A DNA stretch of 64,000 bases, from assembly GCF_004363235.1 (NCBI RefSeq), contig NZ_SNYW01000007.1, positions 579,902 to 643,901 on the forward strand, written 5' to 3'. How positions within the stretch are numbered: position 1 is the first letter of the stretch; each line of letters begins with the position of its first letter. The notes under the pieces are model-generated. The model made no database searches, had not been told where the DNA came from, and was given only the letters and a program-made list of their open reading frames with translations. Positions 8,352 to 16,093 of the stretch are shown here, piece after piece. The DNA is from Dongia mobilis. GTDB lineage: Bacteria; Pseudomonadota; Alphaproteobacteria; Dongiales; Dongiaceae. A program made the translations under genes and the position numbers.

Positions 8352-10202
8352 ATGAGCACTGAAGGCCCGGTGCAGAAGCGGCGCCGGCCCAGGTCGGGCG
8401 CTAAACCCGCCGGCACCGACAATCCCGCGGCGACGAAGAAGGCCGGCGCCAGGACGGAGAAGCTGCTGGAAGGTCTGGCTGTCTCCAGCGGCATCGTCAT
8501 CGGCGAGGCACATCTGGTCGAGATCGGCGTCGTCAACGTACCCGATTACGAGATCGGCGAGGACGCCGTCGAGGCCGAGCTTGCGCGCTTCGCCTCCGCC
8601 CTTGCCAAATCCGAGCGCCAGCTGAAGAAGCTGAAGAAGAAGAGCGCGGAACTCCACGGTGCCGCGGCCGAGGAGCTGGAATTCCTGCTCGACGCGCATA
8701 TGCAGATGCTCTCCGGCTCGCGCGTCGTGCGCGGGGTCGAACGGCGCATCCGCAGCGACCGGCGCAATGCCGAGGCGGCGGTGCTGGCCGAGATCGGCGC
8801 CGTTGCCCACGAATTCGAGAATCTGAACGACCCCTATCTCTCGGCTCGCGCCAAGGATGTGCGCGAGGTGGGCGACCGGCTGCTGCGCAACCTGACCGAG
8901 ACGCCGTTCGAGGCGTTCAAGCACCTGCCCGACGGCGCCATCGTCATCGCCGAGGAACTGACCCCGGCCGATACGGCGCTGCTCGACCCCAGGCGCATCC
9001 GCGGATTCGTCACCGAACTCGGCGGCGCCGAAAGCCATACCGCGATCATGGCCCGCTCGCTGGCGCTGCCCGCCGTCCTCGGCGTGGCCGGCCTCACCAA
9101 GACGGTGAAGACGGGCGATACCCTGATCGTCGACGGCTCCGCCGGGCGGCTCTATGTCAACCCGACGGCGGCGCGCCTGGCAGAATTGCAGCGCCGCCAG
9201 GTCGAACTGGAAAAATCCGACCGCATCCTGGCGCGGCTCCGCAAGGTGCCGGCGATCACCCGCGACGGCCAGCGCGTCGGTATGCTGGCCAATCTGGAAC
9301 TGCCGCGCGAACTGGACATGGCGCTGAAATCCGGCGCCGAGGGCGTCGGCCTGCTGCGCTCCGAATACCTCTTCATGAACCGGGTCGACCTGCCCAGCGA
9401 GGACGAGCAGGCCGAGGCCTATCGCGCCATCGTCGAGGGCATGGCGGGGCGTCCCGTCACCATCCGCACGCTCGATGTCGGCGGCGACAAACTGGCGCCG
9501 TCCTTGCGCGAGCGGCTCGGCGATGCCGCCAATCCGGCCCTCGGCCTGCGCGCGATTCGCCTCGGGCTGCAGGAGCGCGCGCTGCTGGAGACCCAGCTTG
9601 CCGCTATCCTGCGCGCCGCCGCCCATGGCGAGGTGCGCATTCTGCTGCCGATGATTTCGTCGCTCTCCGAGGTGCGCCAGGTGCGCGAGATCGTCACCCA
9701 GGTGGCGAAAAAGCTGAAGCGCCGCGGTGTGAAGCTGGCCGACGAGTTGCCGCCGATCGGCATCATGATCGAGGTGCCGGGTGCCGCCCTCGCCGCCGAC
9801 GCCCTGGCCCAGGTCGCCGATTTCTTCGCCATCGGCTCCAACGACCTCACCCAGTACACGCTGGCCATCGATCGCGGCGAGGAGCAGGTAGCGCATCTCT
9901 ACAACCCGCTGCACCCGGCCGTGCTGCGCCTCATCCAGTTCGCGACCGAGGCCGCCTTGCGTGCGCGCATCCCGGTCAGCGTCTGCGGCGAGATCGCCGG
10001 CGACCCTCGCTTCGTGCCGTTGCTCCTTGGCCTCGGCATCCAGGACCTCTCCATGGCGCCGGTCAATTTGCCGCGCGTCAAGCAGCGCATCCGCTCGATC
10101 GACTATCTCGCCGCGACGCGCTGCGCCCGGCTCATCATGGAGCAGTGGGATAGCGGCCGCATCGCCATGATGCTGGACGATTTCAACGCGCTCGCCGTCT
10201 GA
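8352..10202 (+). CDS. ptsI: PTS enzyme I (phosphoenolpyruvate-protein phosphotransferase)
   Basis: Enzyme I takes phosphate from phosphoenolpyruvate and passes it to HPr. At 616 residues it has the canonical EI layout with a 35-residue Lys/Arg-rich N-terminal extension and no GAF domain, so it is PtsI rather than PtsP. The phosphohistidine is His229 in GGAESHTAIMARSLALP. The C-terminal PEP barrel includes LLRSEYLFM, the IGSNDLTQYTLA motif and the catalytic cysteine in VSVCGEIAGD. It starts 6 bp after the HPr stop. With HprK, EIIA and HPr it completes a phosphorelay that lacks a permease, so it probably reports the PEP/pyruvate state. Confidence 0.95.
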   Translation: MSTEGPVQKRRRPRSGAKPAGTDNPAATKKAGARTEKLLEGLAVSSGIVIGEAHLVEIGVVNVPDYEIGEDAVEAELARFASALAKSERQLKKLKKKSAELHGAAAEELEFLLDAHMQMLSGSRVVRGVERRIRSDRRNAEAAVLAEIGAVAHEFENLNDPYLSARAKDVREVGDRLLRNLTETPFEAFKHLPDGAIVIAEELTPADTALLDPRRIRGFVTELGGAESHTAIMARSLALPAVLGVAGLTKTVKTGDTLIVDGSAGRLYVNPTAARLAELQRRQVELEKSDRILARLRKVPAITRDGQRVGMLANLELPRELDMALKSGAEGVGLLRSEYLFMNRVDLPSEDEQAEAYRAIVEGMAGRPVTIRTLDVGGDKLAPSLRERLGDAANPALGLRAIRLGLQERALLETQLAAILRAAAHGEVRILLPMISSLSEVRQVREIVTQVAKKLKRRGVKLADELPPIGIMIEVPGAALAADALAQVADFFAIGSNDLTQYTLAIDRGEEQVAHLYNPLHPAVLRLIQFATEAALRARIPVSVCGEIAGDPRFVPLLLGLGIQDLSMAPVNLPRVKQRIRSIDYLAATRCARLIMEQWDSGRIAMMLDDFNALAV

Positions 10203-10213
10203 GGGTGGGCAGT

Positions 10214-10897
10214 GTGAGCGGGATGCGCGTCCTGCGGCGTGGCCTGGCAATGCTGCTGGCGACGCTGCTCGGCCTCTGCCTCGCCTATCTCTTCGCCGCT
10301 TTTGTGTTGACCATGATTCCGCGCCGGGCACTGCCGCACGGGATCGACGACTTTCGCTATTTCGCCTGCGACAACGGCGTGCATGTCGACATCCTGCTGC
10401 CGGTGGTGGGTGGCGGTCGCGACTGGCGGTCGTTCTTTCCGCCGGCCGATTTCGCCGGCGATGTCGCCGGTGCCAGCCATATCGGCTTCGGCTGGGGCGC
10501 GCGGGACTTCTTTGCCACCACGCCGCATTGGCGCGACATGCGCCCGTGGCCAATCCTCAAGGCGCTGTTCTGGCTGGACGAGAGCGTCCTCCATGTCAGC
10601 TATCACGGCAATCCCGCCGGCGCGGCCGGGTGCCGGGCCCTGGTCGCCGACGCCGCCGGGCGGGAACGGCTCTTCGCCTTCATCGATGCGACACTGGGCG
10701 GCGCGGCGCGGCGCGTCGACCTCCCCGGTTATGGCCCCAACGACGCCTTCTATGCGGCGGTCGGTCGCTATTCCCTGTTCCGCACCTGCAACATCTGGTC
10801 GGCCGACGCCCTGCACCAGGCCGGTGCGCCGACGGGGCTCTGGTCGCCTTTTTCCTTCCAGGTCATGGACCGTTTGTCGCAGGACGCGCCCGGTTGA
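10214..10897 (+). CDS. DUF2459 / TIGR02117 family protein
   Basis: This is a conserved protein of unknown function (TIGR02117, first described near urease genes in some species). After one N-terminal hydrophobic segment (about residues 12-36) comes a periplasmic-looking domain with the family landmarks NGVHVDILLP, HIGFGWGARDFF and FRTCNIWSADAL. GTG 10214 is chosen because GAGGG lies 8 nt upstream; GTG 10205 and ATG 10223 are in-frame alternatives. It starts 11 bp after ptsI and may be co-transcribed with it, but no urease genes are present. The Cys, His and Asp residues in the conserved blocks suggest an enzyme; I do not assign a reaction. Confidence 0.8.
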   Translation: MSGMRVLRRGLAMLLATLLGLCLAYLFAAFVLTMIPRRALPHGIDDFRYFACDNGVHVDILLPVVGGGRDWRSFFPPADFAGDVAGASHIGFGWGARDFFATTPHWRDMRPWPILKALFWLDESVLHVSYHGNPAGAAGCRALVADAAGRERLFAFIDATLGGAARRVDLPGYGPNDAFYAAVGRYSLFRTCNIWSADALHQAGAPTGLWSPFSFQVMDRLSQDAPG

Positions 10898-10965
10898 TCT
10901 GCGTCAAGGCCGTGCGCCGCTGCCGCTCTAGGCTGACCCCATCACGGACGCAACGGGAGCAGGAC

Positions 10966-11454
10966 ATGATCAAGTATGTGAGCGGCGACATCCTGATGAG
11001 CCAGGCCGATGCCATCGCCCATGGGGTGGCGCCGGGGGATCACTTCAATTCCGGCCTGGCGCTGGCCCTGCGCGAAAACTGGCCGGCCATGGTCAAGGAT
11101 TTCCGCCACCATTGCCAGCAATCGCACCCCGAGGCCGGCGAGATCTTCGCCTGGAAGGGAGCGGACAACCGCCTGGTCGTCAGCCTGCTGACCCAGGAAG
11201 CGGCCTATGGCCAGGGCGGCAAGCCGGGCAAGGCGACACCGGAATATGTCGGCGCGGCACTGAAGGCGCTCGCCAAATTCGTCCGCGCAGAGGGGGTGAA
11301 GAGCCTGGCCCTGCCGCGTCTCGCCACCGGCGTCGGCGCCCTCGACTGGGACGAGGTCAAGCCGCTGGTCGAGAAGCATCTGGGCGCGCTTGATATCCCG
11401 GTCTATGTCTATGCCGTCTACCACAAGGGGACGGCGGCCCTGGAGGCTGCCTGA
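10966..11454 (+). CDS. Macro-domain protein (ADP-ribose binding)
   Basis: The 162-residue protein is a single macro domain, a fold that binds ADP-ribose or removes it from targets. The family start is seen in GDILMSQADAIAHGVAPGD followed by NSGLALALRE, and the second ligand loop in LALPRLATGVGALDWDEV, resembling ALC1-like macrodomains. ATG 10966 follows GGGAGCAGG. No ADP-ribosyltransferase is adjacent, so whether it processes protein, RNA or free ADP-ribose derivatives is open. A terminator hairpin follows. Confidence 0.85.
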   Translation: MIKYVSGDILMSQADAIAHGVAPGDHFNSGLALALRENWPAMVKDFRHHCQQSHPEAGEIFAWKGADNRLVVSLLTQEAAYGQGGKPGKATPEYVGAALKALAKFVRAEGVKSLALPRLATGVGALDWDEVKPLVEKHLGALDIPVYVYAVYHKGTAALEAA

Positions 11455-11491
11455 ACGCGCCTAACCGCTTGCGATTAGGCCAGAATTCCGA

Positions 11492-11518
11492 GGCCGGCCT
11501 GGGTTCCTCAGGCCGGCC
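11492..11518 (+). terminator. Hairpin after the macro-domain gene
   Basis: GGCCGGCCTG (11492-11501) pairs perfectly with CAGGCCGGCC (11509-11518) around a 7-nt loop. Only two T residues follow, so it may be a weak or Rho-assisted terminator. The -35 of the ahcY promoter begins at its last base. Confidence 0.6.
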
Positions 11519-11546
11519 TTGCCACGTCTGCGCCACCCTGCTATAC
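11518..11546 (+). promoter_or_regulatory. ahcY promoter
   Basis: CTTGCC (11518-11523), a 17-bp spacer and CTATAC (11541-11546) closely match the alphaproteobacterial consensus CTTGAC-N17-CTATAT. Transcription would start near 11553, about 50 nt before the ahcY ATG. No SAH riboswitch is visible in the leader. Confidence 0.6.
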
Positions 11547-11602
11547 GGCGGCACATAAAAATTTCCTTATCTCATCTGTTCCACGCGCATTGGAGAACGA
11601 GA

Positions 11603-12898
11603 ATGGCTGCCGCCCAGGATTTCAAAGTCAAGGATATGAGCCTCGCCGAATGGGGCCGCAAGGAGATCGCCATCGCCGAGACCGAAATGCCGGGCCTCAT
11701 GGCGCTGCGCGAGGAATTCGGCAAGCAGCAGCCCCTCAAGGGTGCGCGCATCGCCGGCTGCCTGCACATGACCATCCAGACCGCGGTCCTCATCGAGACG
11801 CTGGTGGCACTGGGCGCCGAAGTGCGCTGGTCCTCCTGCAACATCTTCTCGACACAGGACCACGCGGCGGCCGCCATCGCCGCCAAGAACATCCCGGTCT
11901 TTGCCTGGAAGGGCATGAACGAGGAAGAATTCTGGTGGTGCATCGAGCAGACCGTGCGCGGCCCCAATGGCTGGGTGCCCAACATGGTGCTGGATGACGG
12001 CGGCGACCTCACCATCCTGCTGCACGACAAGCATCCGGACCTGCTCAAGGACATCAAGGGCATCTCGGAAGAGACCACGACCGGCGTTCACCGCCTCTAC
12101 CAGATGCAGAAGGACGGCTCGCTGAAGGTGCCGGCGATCAACGTCAACGACAGCGTCACCAAGTCGAAATTCGACAACAAGTATGGCTGCCGCGAAAGCC
12201 TGGTCGACGCCATCCGTCGCGCCACCGACGTGATGATGGCCGGCAAGGTCGCGGTAGTCGCCGGTTTCGGCGATGTCGGCAAGGGCTCGGCGGAAAGCCT
12301 GCGCCATGCCGGCTGCCGCGTGCTGGTGACCGAGGCGGATCCCATCTGCGCGCTGCAGGCGGCGATGGAAGGCTACGAGGTCACCACGATGGAAGACGCC
12401 GCCACCCGCGGCGACATCTTCGTCACCGCCACGGGCTGCGTCGACGTCATCACCGTCGACCATATGCGCGAGATGAAGGACCGCGCCATCGTCTGCAACA
12501 TCGGCCATTTCGACAGCGAGATCCAGATCGCCGGCCTGCGCAATTTCAAATGGCACAATGTGAAGCCGCAGGTGGACGAGGTCGAGTTCCCGACCGGTCG
12601 CCGCATCCTGGTGCTGGCCGAAGGCCGCCTCGTCAATCTGGGCTGCGCCACCGGCCATCCCAGCTTCGTCATGTCGGCCAGCTTCACCAACCAGGTGCTG
12701 GCCCAGATCGAACTGTGGAACAACCACAAGGCCTACAAGAACGAGGTCTATGTTCTGCCCAAGCATCTCGACGAGAAGGTGGCGGCGCTGCATCTGGCCA
12801 AGGTCGGCGCCAGGCTGACCAAGCTCTCCGACAAGCAGGCGGCCTATCTCGGCATCACGCCGCAGGGTCCGTTCAAGCCGGAACATTACCGCTACTGA
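11603..12898 (+). CDS. ahcY: Adenosylhomocysteinase
   Basis: AhcY splits S-adenosylhomocysteine into adenosine and homocysteine, relieving product inhibition of SAM-dependent methyltransferases. The 431-residue protein has the family's substrate domain ([24 protein letters not shown]), the NAD-binding motif [15 protein letters not shown], and the C-terminal tail ending [11 protein letters not shown] 11603 follows GGAGA; the upstream extension of the frame is non-coding. It has its own promoter and terminator. With metA and the methyl-transfer genes elsewhere in the window it belongs to the methionine/SAM cycle. Confidence 0.97.
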   Translation: MAAAQDFKVKDMSLAEWGRKEIAIAETEMPGLMALREEFGKQQPLKGARIAGCLHMTIQTAVLIETLVALGAEVRWSSCNIFSTQDHAAAAIAAKNIPVFAWKGMNEEEFWWCIEQTVRGPNGWVPNMVLDDGGDLTILLHDKHPDLLKDIKGISEETTTGVHRLYQMQKDGSLKVPAINVNDSVTKSKFDNKYGCRESLVDAIRRATDVMMAGKVAVVAGFGDVGKGSAESLRHAGCRVLVTEADPICALQAAMEGYEVTTMEDAATRGDIFVTATGCVDVITVDHMREMKDRAIVCNIGHFDSEIQIAGLRNFKWHNVKPQVDEVEFPTGRRILVLAEGRLVNLGCATGHPSFVMSASFTNQVLAQIELWNNHKAYKNEVYVLPKHLDEKVAALHLAKVGARLTKLSDKQAAYLGITPQGPFKPEHYRY

Positions 12899-12918
12899 TC
12901 CTGCGATCAAATCGGCTG

Positions 12919-12955
12919 GGGGCGCCGCGGCGGAAGGGCTGCGGCGCCCCTTTCC
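12919..12955 (+). terminator. Intrinsic terminator after ahcY
   Basis: GGGGCGCCGC (12919-12928) pairs with GCGGCGCCCC (12941-12950) and is followed by TTTCCTTT. It separates ahcY from the divL-like gene, so a TTG start for the latter at 12957, just past the hairpin, is unlikely. Confidence 0.85.
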
Positions 12956-13004
12956 TTTGCCGCTCGCTTGTCAGGCGGTAAGGCGAAACGTAGATTGTTT
13001 CCTC

Positions 13005-15485
13005 ATGGGGGAACGCGAACACCCGATGGCAGGGGAACCGGTGAGGACAGAACCGGGCCGGATGGCGCCTCGGCGGCGGCCGGCGAGGCCGGGGCTGCGC
13101 ACCGCGCTGGGCGCGATCGGCGCGCTGGCGCCGTCGCCCGCGCTGGCGCAACAGGCGGCGGCCATGCCGGGGCATGCCGGGTGGTGGGCCGCGGCGGCGG
13201 CCGCTGCAATCGCCGCCGGCGCCTTCTGGCTGGTCTGGCGCTGCGCCGGCCGCCAGCGACACCTCGCCGCCGAACTGGCGGAAGAACGGCGCCGCCGCGA
13301 ATCGGTCGAGCAGCGTCTGGACCGGGCGCTGCAGCATTGGGCGACGGCGCCCACCGGCCACATTCACTGGCAACCCGGCGCCGCAGCCATCGCCGACGAC
13401 AAGACCCGCCTCGCGCTCGGCCTGCCGGAAGAGAGCATGGCCGTGGCGGCGCTCGCCGACGGGATCCATGGCGATGATCGGGAAATGTTCGCGGCCAATC
13501 TCGCGGCGCTCGACCGCGAGGGAACGCATTTCGTGCTGATGCCCAAGCCGGCCGCCGGCTATCCGCGGCTGCGCTGGGTCGGTCGCGTCGCCACCGACCA
13601 GTCGCGCCACATCTGGCTGACCGAGATCGACGACATCCTGGCGCCGGTGGAGGCGGCCAGCGCCCATGCCCGCAAGGTCGCCGCCTCGCTCGCACAGCTC
13701 CTCGACCAGCTGCCCTATCCGGTCTGGCGCCGGCAGGCGGATCTCGCCATTGCCTGGTGCAATCCCGCCTTCGCCCAGATCTTCGACATGGCCCCGGAGC
13801 GCATCATCGGCGAGCGGCGCGAGATAAACGCCGCCGCCAAGGCTTTGGCCAAGCGCGCCCAGCGCGTCGGCCTGCCGCAATCGGAAAGCCAGCAGCTGAT
13901 CGTCAAGGGCCAGCGCAGGCTCTACGATCTCACCGAGGTGCCGCTGCCGGACGGCACGGTGATCGGCTTCGCCCTCGACCAGACCCAGCTCGAGGAAAGC
14001 CATGCCGAGCTCAGCCGCCACATCGCCGCCCATGACGACGTGCTGCAGGCGCTCTCTACCGGCATCGTCATCTTCGGGCCCGACCGGCGGGTGAAGTTCT
14101 TCAACGGCGCCTTTCGCGAGCTGTTCAATCTCGACGCGCCGTTCCTGCGTCAGGAGCCGACGGTCGACCAGTTCCTCGACAAGCTGCGCGAGCGGCGGCA
14201 GATTCCGGAACAGGCCGATTTCCGATCCTTCAAGCACGAATGGACCCGGCATGTGATGTCGGTGATCGAGCCGTTCGAGGAACTGATGCACATGCCGAGC
14301 GGTGCCACCTATCGCATGATGGCGGCGCCGCATCCCTTCGGCGGCGTCATCCTGACCTTCGAGGACGTGACCGACAACCTGACGCTGGAGCGCAACTACA
14401 ACACGCTGATCGAGGTGCAGAAGGAGACCATCGACCACCTCTATGAAGGCATCGCGGTCTTCGGCAGCGACGGCCGGCTGAAGCTGCACAACCCGGCCTT
14501 CGAGCAGCTGTGGAACCTGTCGCCCGAGATCCTGGCGTCCGAGCCGCATGTGGCGCAGATCGCCGATGCGGTGAAACCCTATTTCGAAAGCCGGGCGAAC
14601 TGGCAGGAACTGCGCCAGCGCATCATCACCGAAGTTGCCGACCGCGCCCTCAAGAACGTGCGGCTGGAACGGATCGACGGCAAGATCATCGACATCGCCG
14701 CCATTCCCCTGGCCGATGGCGGGCGCCTCTTCAAGTACACCGACGTCACCGACAGCATCAACATGGAGCGCGCACTGACCGAGCGCAACGAGGCGCTGAT
14801 GGCGGCCGACCGGCTGAAGTCGGAATTCATCGCCAATGTCTCCTACGAGTTCCGCACGCCCTTGAATGCCATCATCGGCTATGCCGAGCTGCTGGCCCGG
14901 CAGTATTTCGGCGAGATGAACGAGCGCCAGCTGGAATACGCCTCGGCGATCCTCGATTCGGCGCAGAACCTCATCCTGATGATCGGCGACGTCATCGACG
15001 TGGCGGCGATCGAGGCCGGCTATATCCAGCTGGAACCGGCGCTGGTCGACATCCGGCAGATGACGGAATCGATCTCGCGCCTGTTCCAGCAGCGCGCGCG
15101 CAGCCGCAACATCGACCTGGTGATGGAGGTGCCGGCCGATATCGGGGTCATTCGCGCCGACCCGCAACGCCTCAAGCAGGCGCTCGGCAACCTGCTTTCC
15201 GCCGCCATCGGCGCCGCACCCGCCGGCCGCTCGGTCGTGGTTGCGGCGGAGCGTGCGGCCGACCAGCTGGCGGTCAGCGTCGCGGTGCGCGGCGCGCCGG
15301 ACGATTTCGGCCTCGACATCGGTCCGGAATCGGATTCCGCGCAGGCCCGATCCTCCACGCGCGGTCTCGGCATCGCGCTGGCCCGCACTCTGGTCGAGAT
15401 GCATGGCGGCCATATGGACACCGAAAGCACGCCGCAGGGTCGGCGCATCGTCTGTGCCCTGCCGATTTCGGCCGACGCGCCCTGA
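13005..15485 (+). CDS. divL: DivL-like PAS sensor pseudokinase (Tyr in place of the H-box His)
   Basis: DivL in Caulobacter is an essential cell-cycle regulator that binds CckA and reads DivK phosphorylation; its H-box has Tyr instead of His. This 826-residue protein has one membrane helix (about 58-78), three PAS-like segments (near 225-335, 345-460 and 470-590), then HisKA and HATPase regions. The H-box reads NVSYEFRTPLNAIIG with Tyr614. The ATP site is also eroded: the N-box is NLLSAAIGAAP without the usual NA pair, and G1 has no DxGxG. Only RGLGIAL of G2 remains. The start is ATG 13005 (13026 is an alternative). Presence upstream of tsaE-amgK-murU-addB-addA supports DivL, although a 6-kb block intervenes here. 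Confidence 0.85.
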   Translation: MGEREHPMAGEPVRTEPGRMAPRRRPARPGLRTALGAIGALAPSPALAQQAAAMPGHAGWWAAAAAAAIAAGAFWLVWRCAGRQRHLAAELAEERRRRESVEQRLDRALQHWATAPTGHIHWQPGAAAIADDKTRLALGLPEESMAVAALADGIHGDDREMFAANLAALDREGTHFVLMPKPAAGYPRLRWVGRVATDQSRHIWLTEIDDILAPVEAASAHARKVAASLAQLLDQLPYPVWRRQADLAIAWCNPAFAQIFDMAPERIIGERREINAAAKALAKRAQRVGLPQSESQQLIVKGQRRLYDLTEVPLPDGTVIGFALDQTQLEESHAELSRHIAAHDDVLQALSTGIVIFGPDRRVKFFNGAFRELFNLDAPFLRQEPTVDQFLDKLRERRQIPEQADFRSFKHEWTRHVMSVIEPFEELMHMPSGATYRMMAAPHPFGGVILTFEDVTDNLTLERNYNTLIEVQKETIDHLYEGIAVFGSDGRLKLHNPAFEQLWNLSPEILASEPHVAQIADAVKPYFESRANWQELRQRIITEVADRALKNVRLERIDGKIIDIAAIPLADGGRLFKYTDVTDSINMERALTERNEALMAADRLKSEFIANVSYEFRTPLNAIIGYAELLARQYFGEMNERQLEYASAILDSAQNLILMIGDVIDVAAIEAGYIQLEPALVDIRQMTESISRLFQQRARSRNIDLVMEVPADIGVIRADPQRLKQALGNLLSAAIGAAPAGRSVVVAAERAADQLAVSVAVRGAPDDFGLDIGPESDSAQARSSTRGLGIALARTLVEMHGGHMDTESTPQGRRIVCALPISADAP

Positions 15486-15519
15486 GGCTTGCGAACGCCG
15501 ATTCCGGCGGCCGGTGCCG

Positions 15520-16071
15520 TCAGGGCAGTTTGCGCCCGAGCAGCGCCGATTCCAGCGCCGTCACCAGGATCGGCCGCGTGACATTCGACTTGGTCAGATA
15601 GCCGCTGATGTCGTAGCGCCGGCGTACGGCGCTTTCCGGCGCCCGGCCCGGCTGTCCGGTATGCAGCAGGACCGGCAGGTCGCGGGTTGCCGGTTGGGTG
15701 CGAATCTCGTCGAGCAGGCCGAGCCCGGCATCTTCCGTCTCCATCACGACATCGAGCAGCACCAGATCGACCCTGGGGCTTTCGGCCGCCAGCATTTCAT
15801 GCGCGGCAGATGCCGAGTGGCAATGCTCGATCCTGAGCGCCCGGCCGTGAATGACGGCGTTGCCGAGCGCCAGGTCCATCGCGTGGTGGACTTCCTCGTC
15901 ATCGTCGACCAGCAGGATGTTCCAGGGGCGCTGGTTGGCCGCACTGCATTCCTCGGCCGATTCCTCGGCGAACAGCGGGTCGTCGCCGTGCGACAGGGCA
16001 CTGAGGCAAAGCACCATCCATTGCGCCGGCGTATCCATCGCCTGCTGCGTTCTGTCCGGTGAGGTGGTCAT
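15520..16071 (-). CDS. Stand-alone response regulator receiver
   Basis: The 183-residue protein is a receiver domain (about 50-180) with a 48-residue N-terminal tail and no output domain. The acidic pocket is in ILLVDDDEEV, and the phospho-acceptor is Asp107 in VLLDVVMETEDAGL. HTGQPGRAPE and YLTKS supply the switch and Lys positions. Very similar blocks occur in the receiver of the hybrid kinase at 19.5-20.8 kb, so the two are paralogs. ATG 16071 follows GAGGAAG; the open frame runs further into the upstream kinase gene but is not coding. It starts 22 bp after the kinase and is the last gene of a three-gene operon. It may be a phosphate sink or act by protein contact. Confidence 0.88.
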   Translation of the reverse strand: MTTSPDRTQQAMDTPAQWMVLCLSALSHGDDPLFAEESAEECSAANQRPWNILLVDDDEEVHHAMDLALGNAVIHGRALRIEHCHSASAAHEMLAAESPRVDLVLLDVVMETEDAGLGLLDEIRTQPATRDLPVLLHTGQPGRAPESAVRRRYDISGYLTKSNVTRPILVTALESALLGRKLP

Positions 16072-16093
16072 GGCTTCCTCTGCTCCGGTTGAT

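Noticed and set aside
8154..10553. Long antisense open frame opposite ptsI (about 800 codons)
   Set aside because: It mirrors a secure enzyme I gene; its His/Arg/Asp/Gly-rich composition is the usual shadow of high-GC coding DNA.
11519..11602. SAH riboswitch before ahcY
   Set aside because: The conserved SAH aptamer blocks are not found in the short leader; only a promoter and a ribosome site are visible.
12957..13004. TTG start for the divL-like gene at 12957
   Set aside because: It sits directly after the ahcY terminator hairpin, within its T-rich tail, and has no ribosome site; ATG 13005 or 13026 is more plausible.
12873..15413. Long antisense open frame opposite the divL-like gene (about 850 codons)
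   Set aside because: It has no recognisable domain, and the plus-strand PAS/HisKA protein explains the region.
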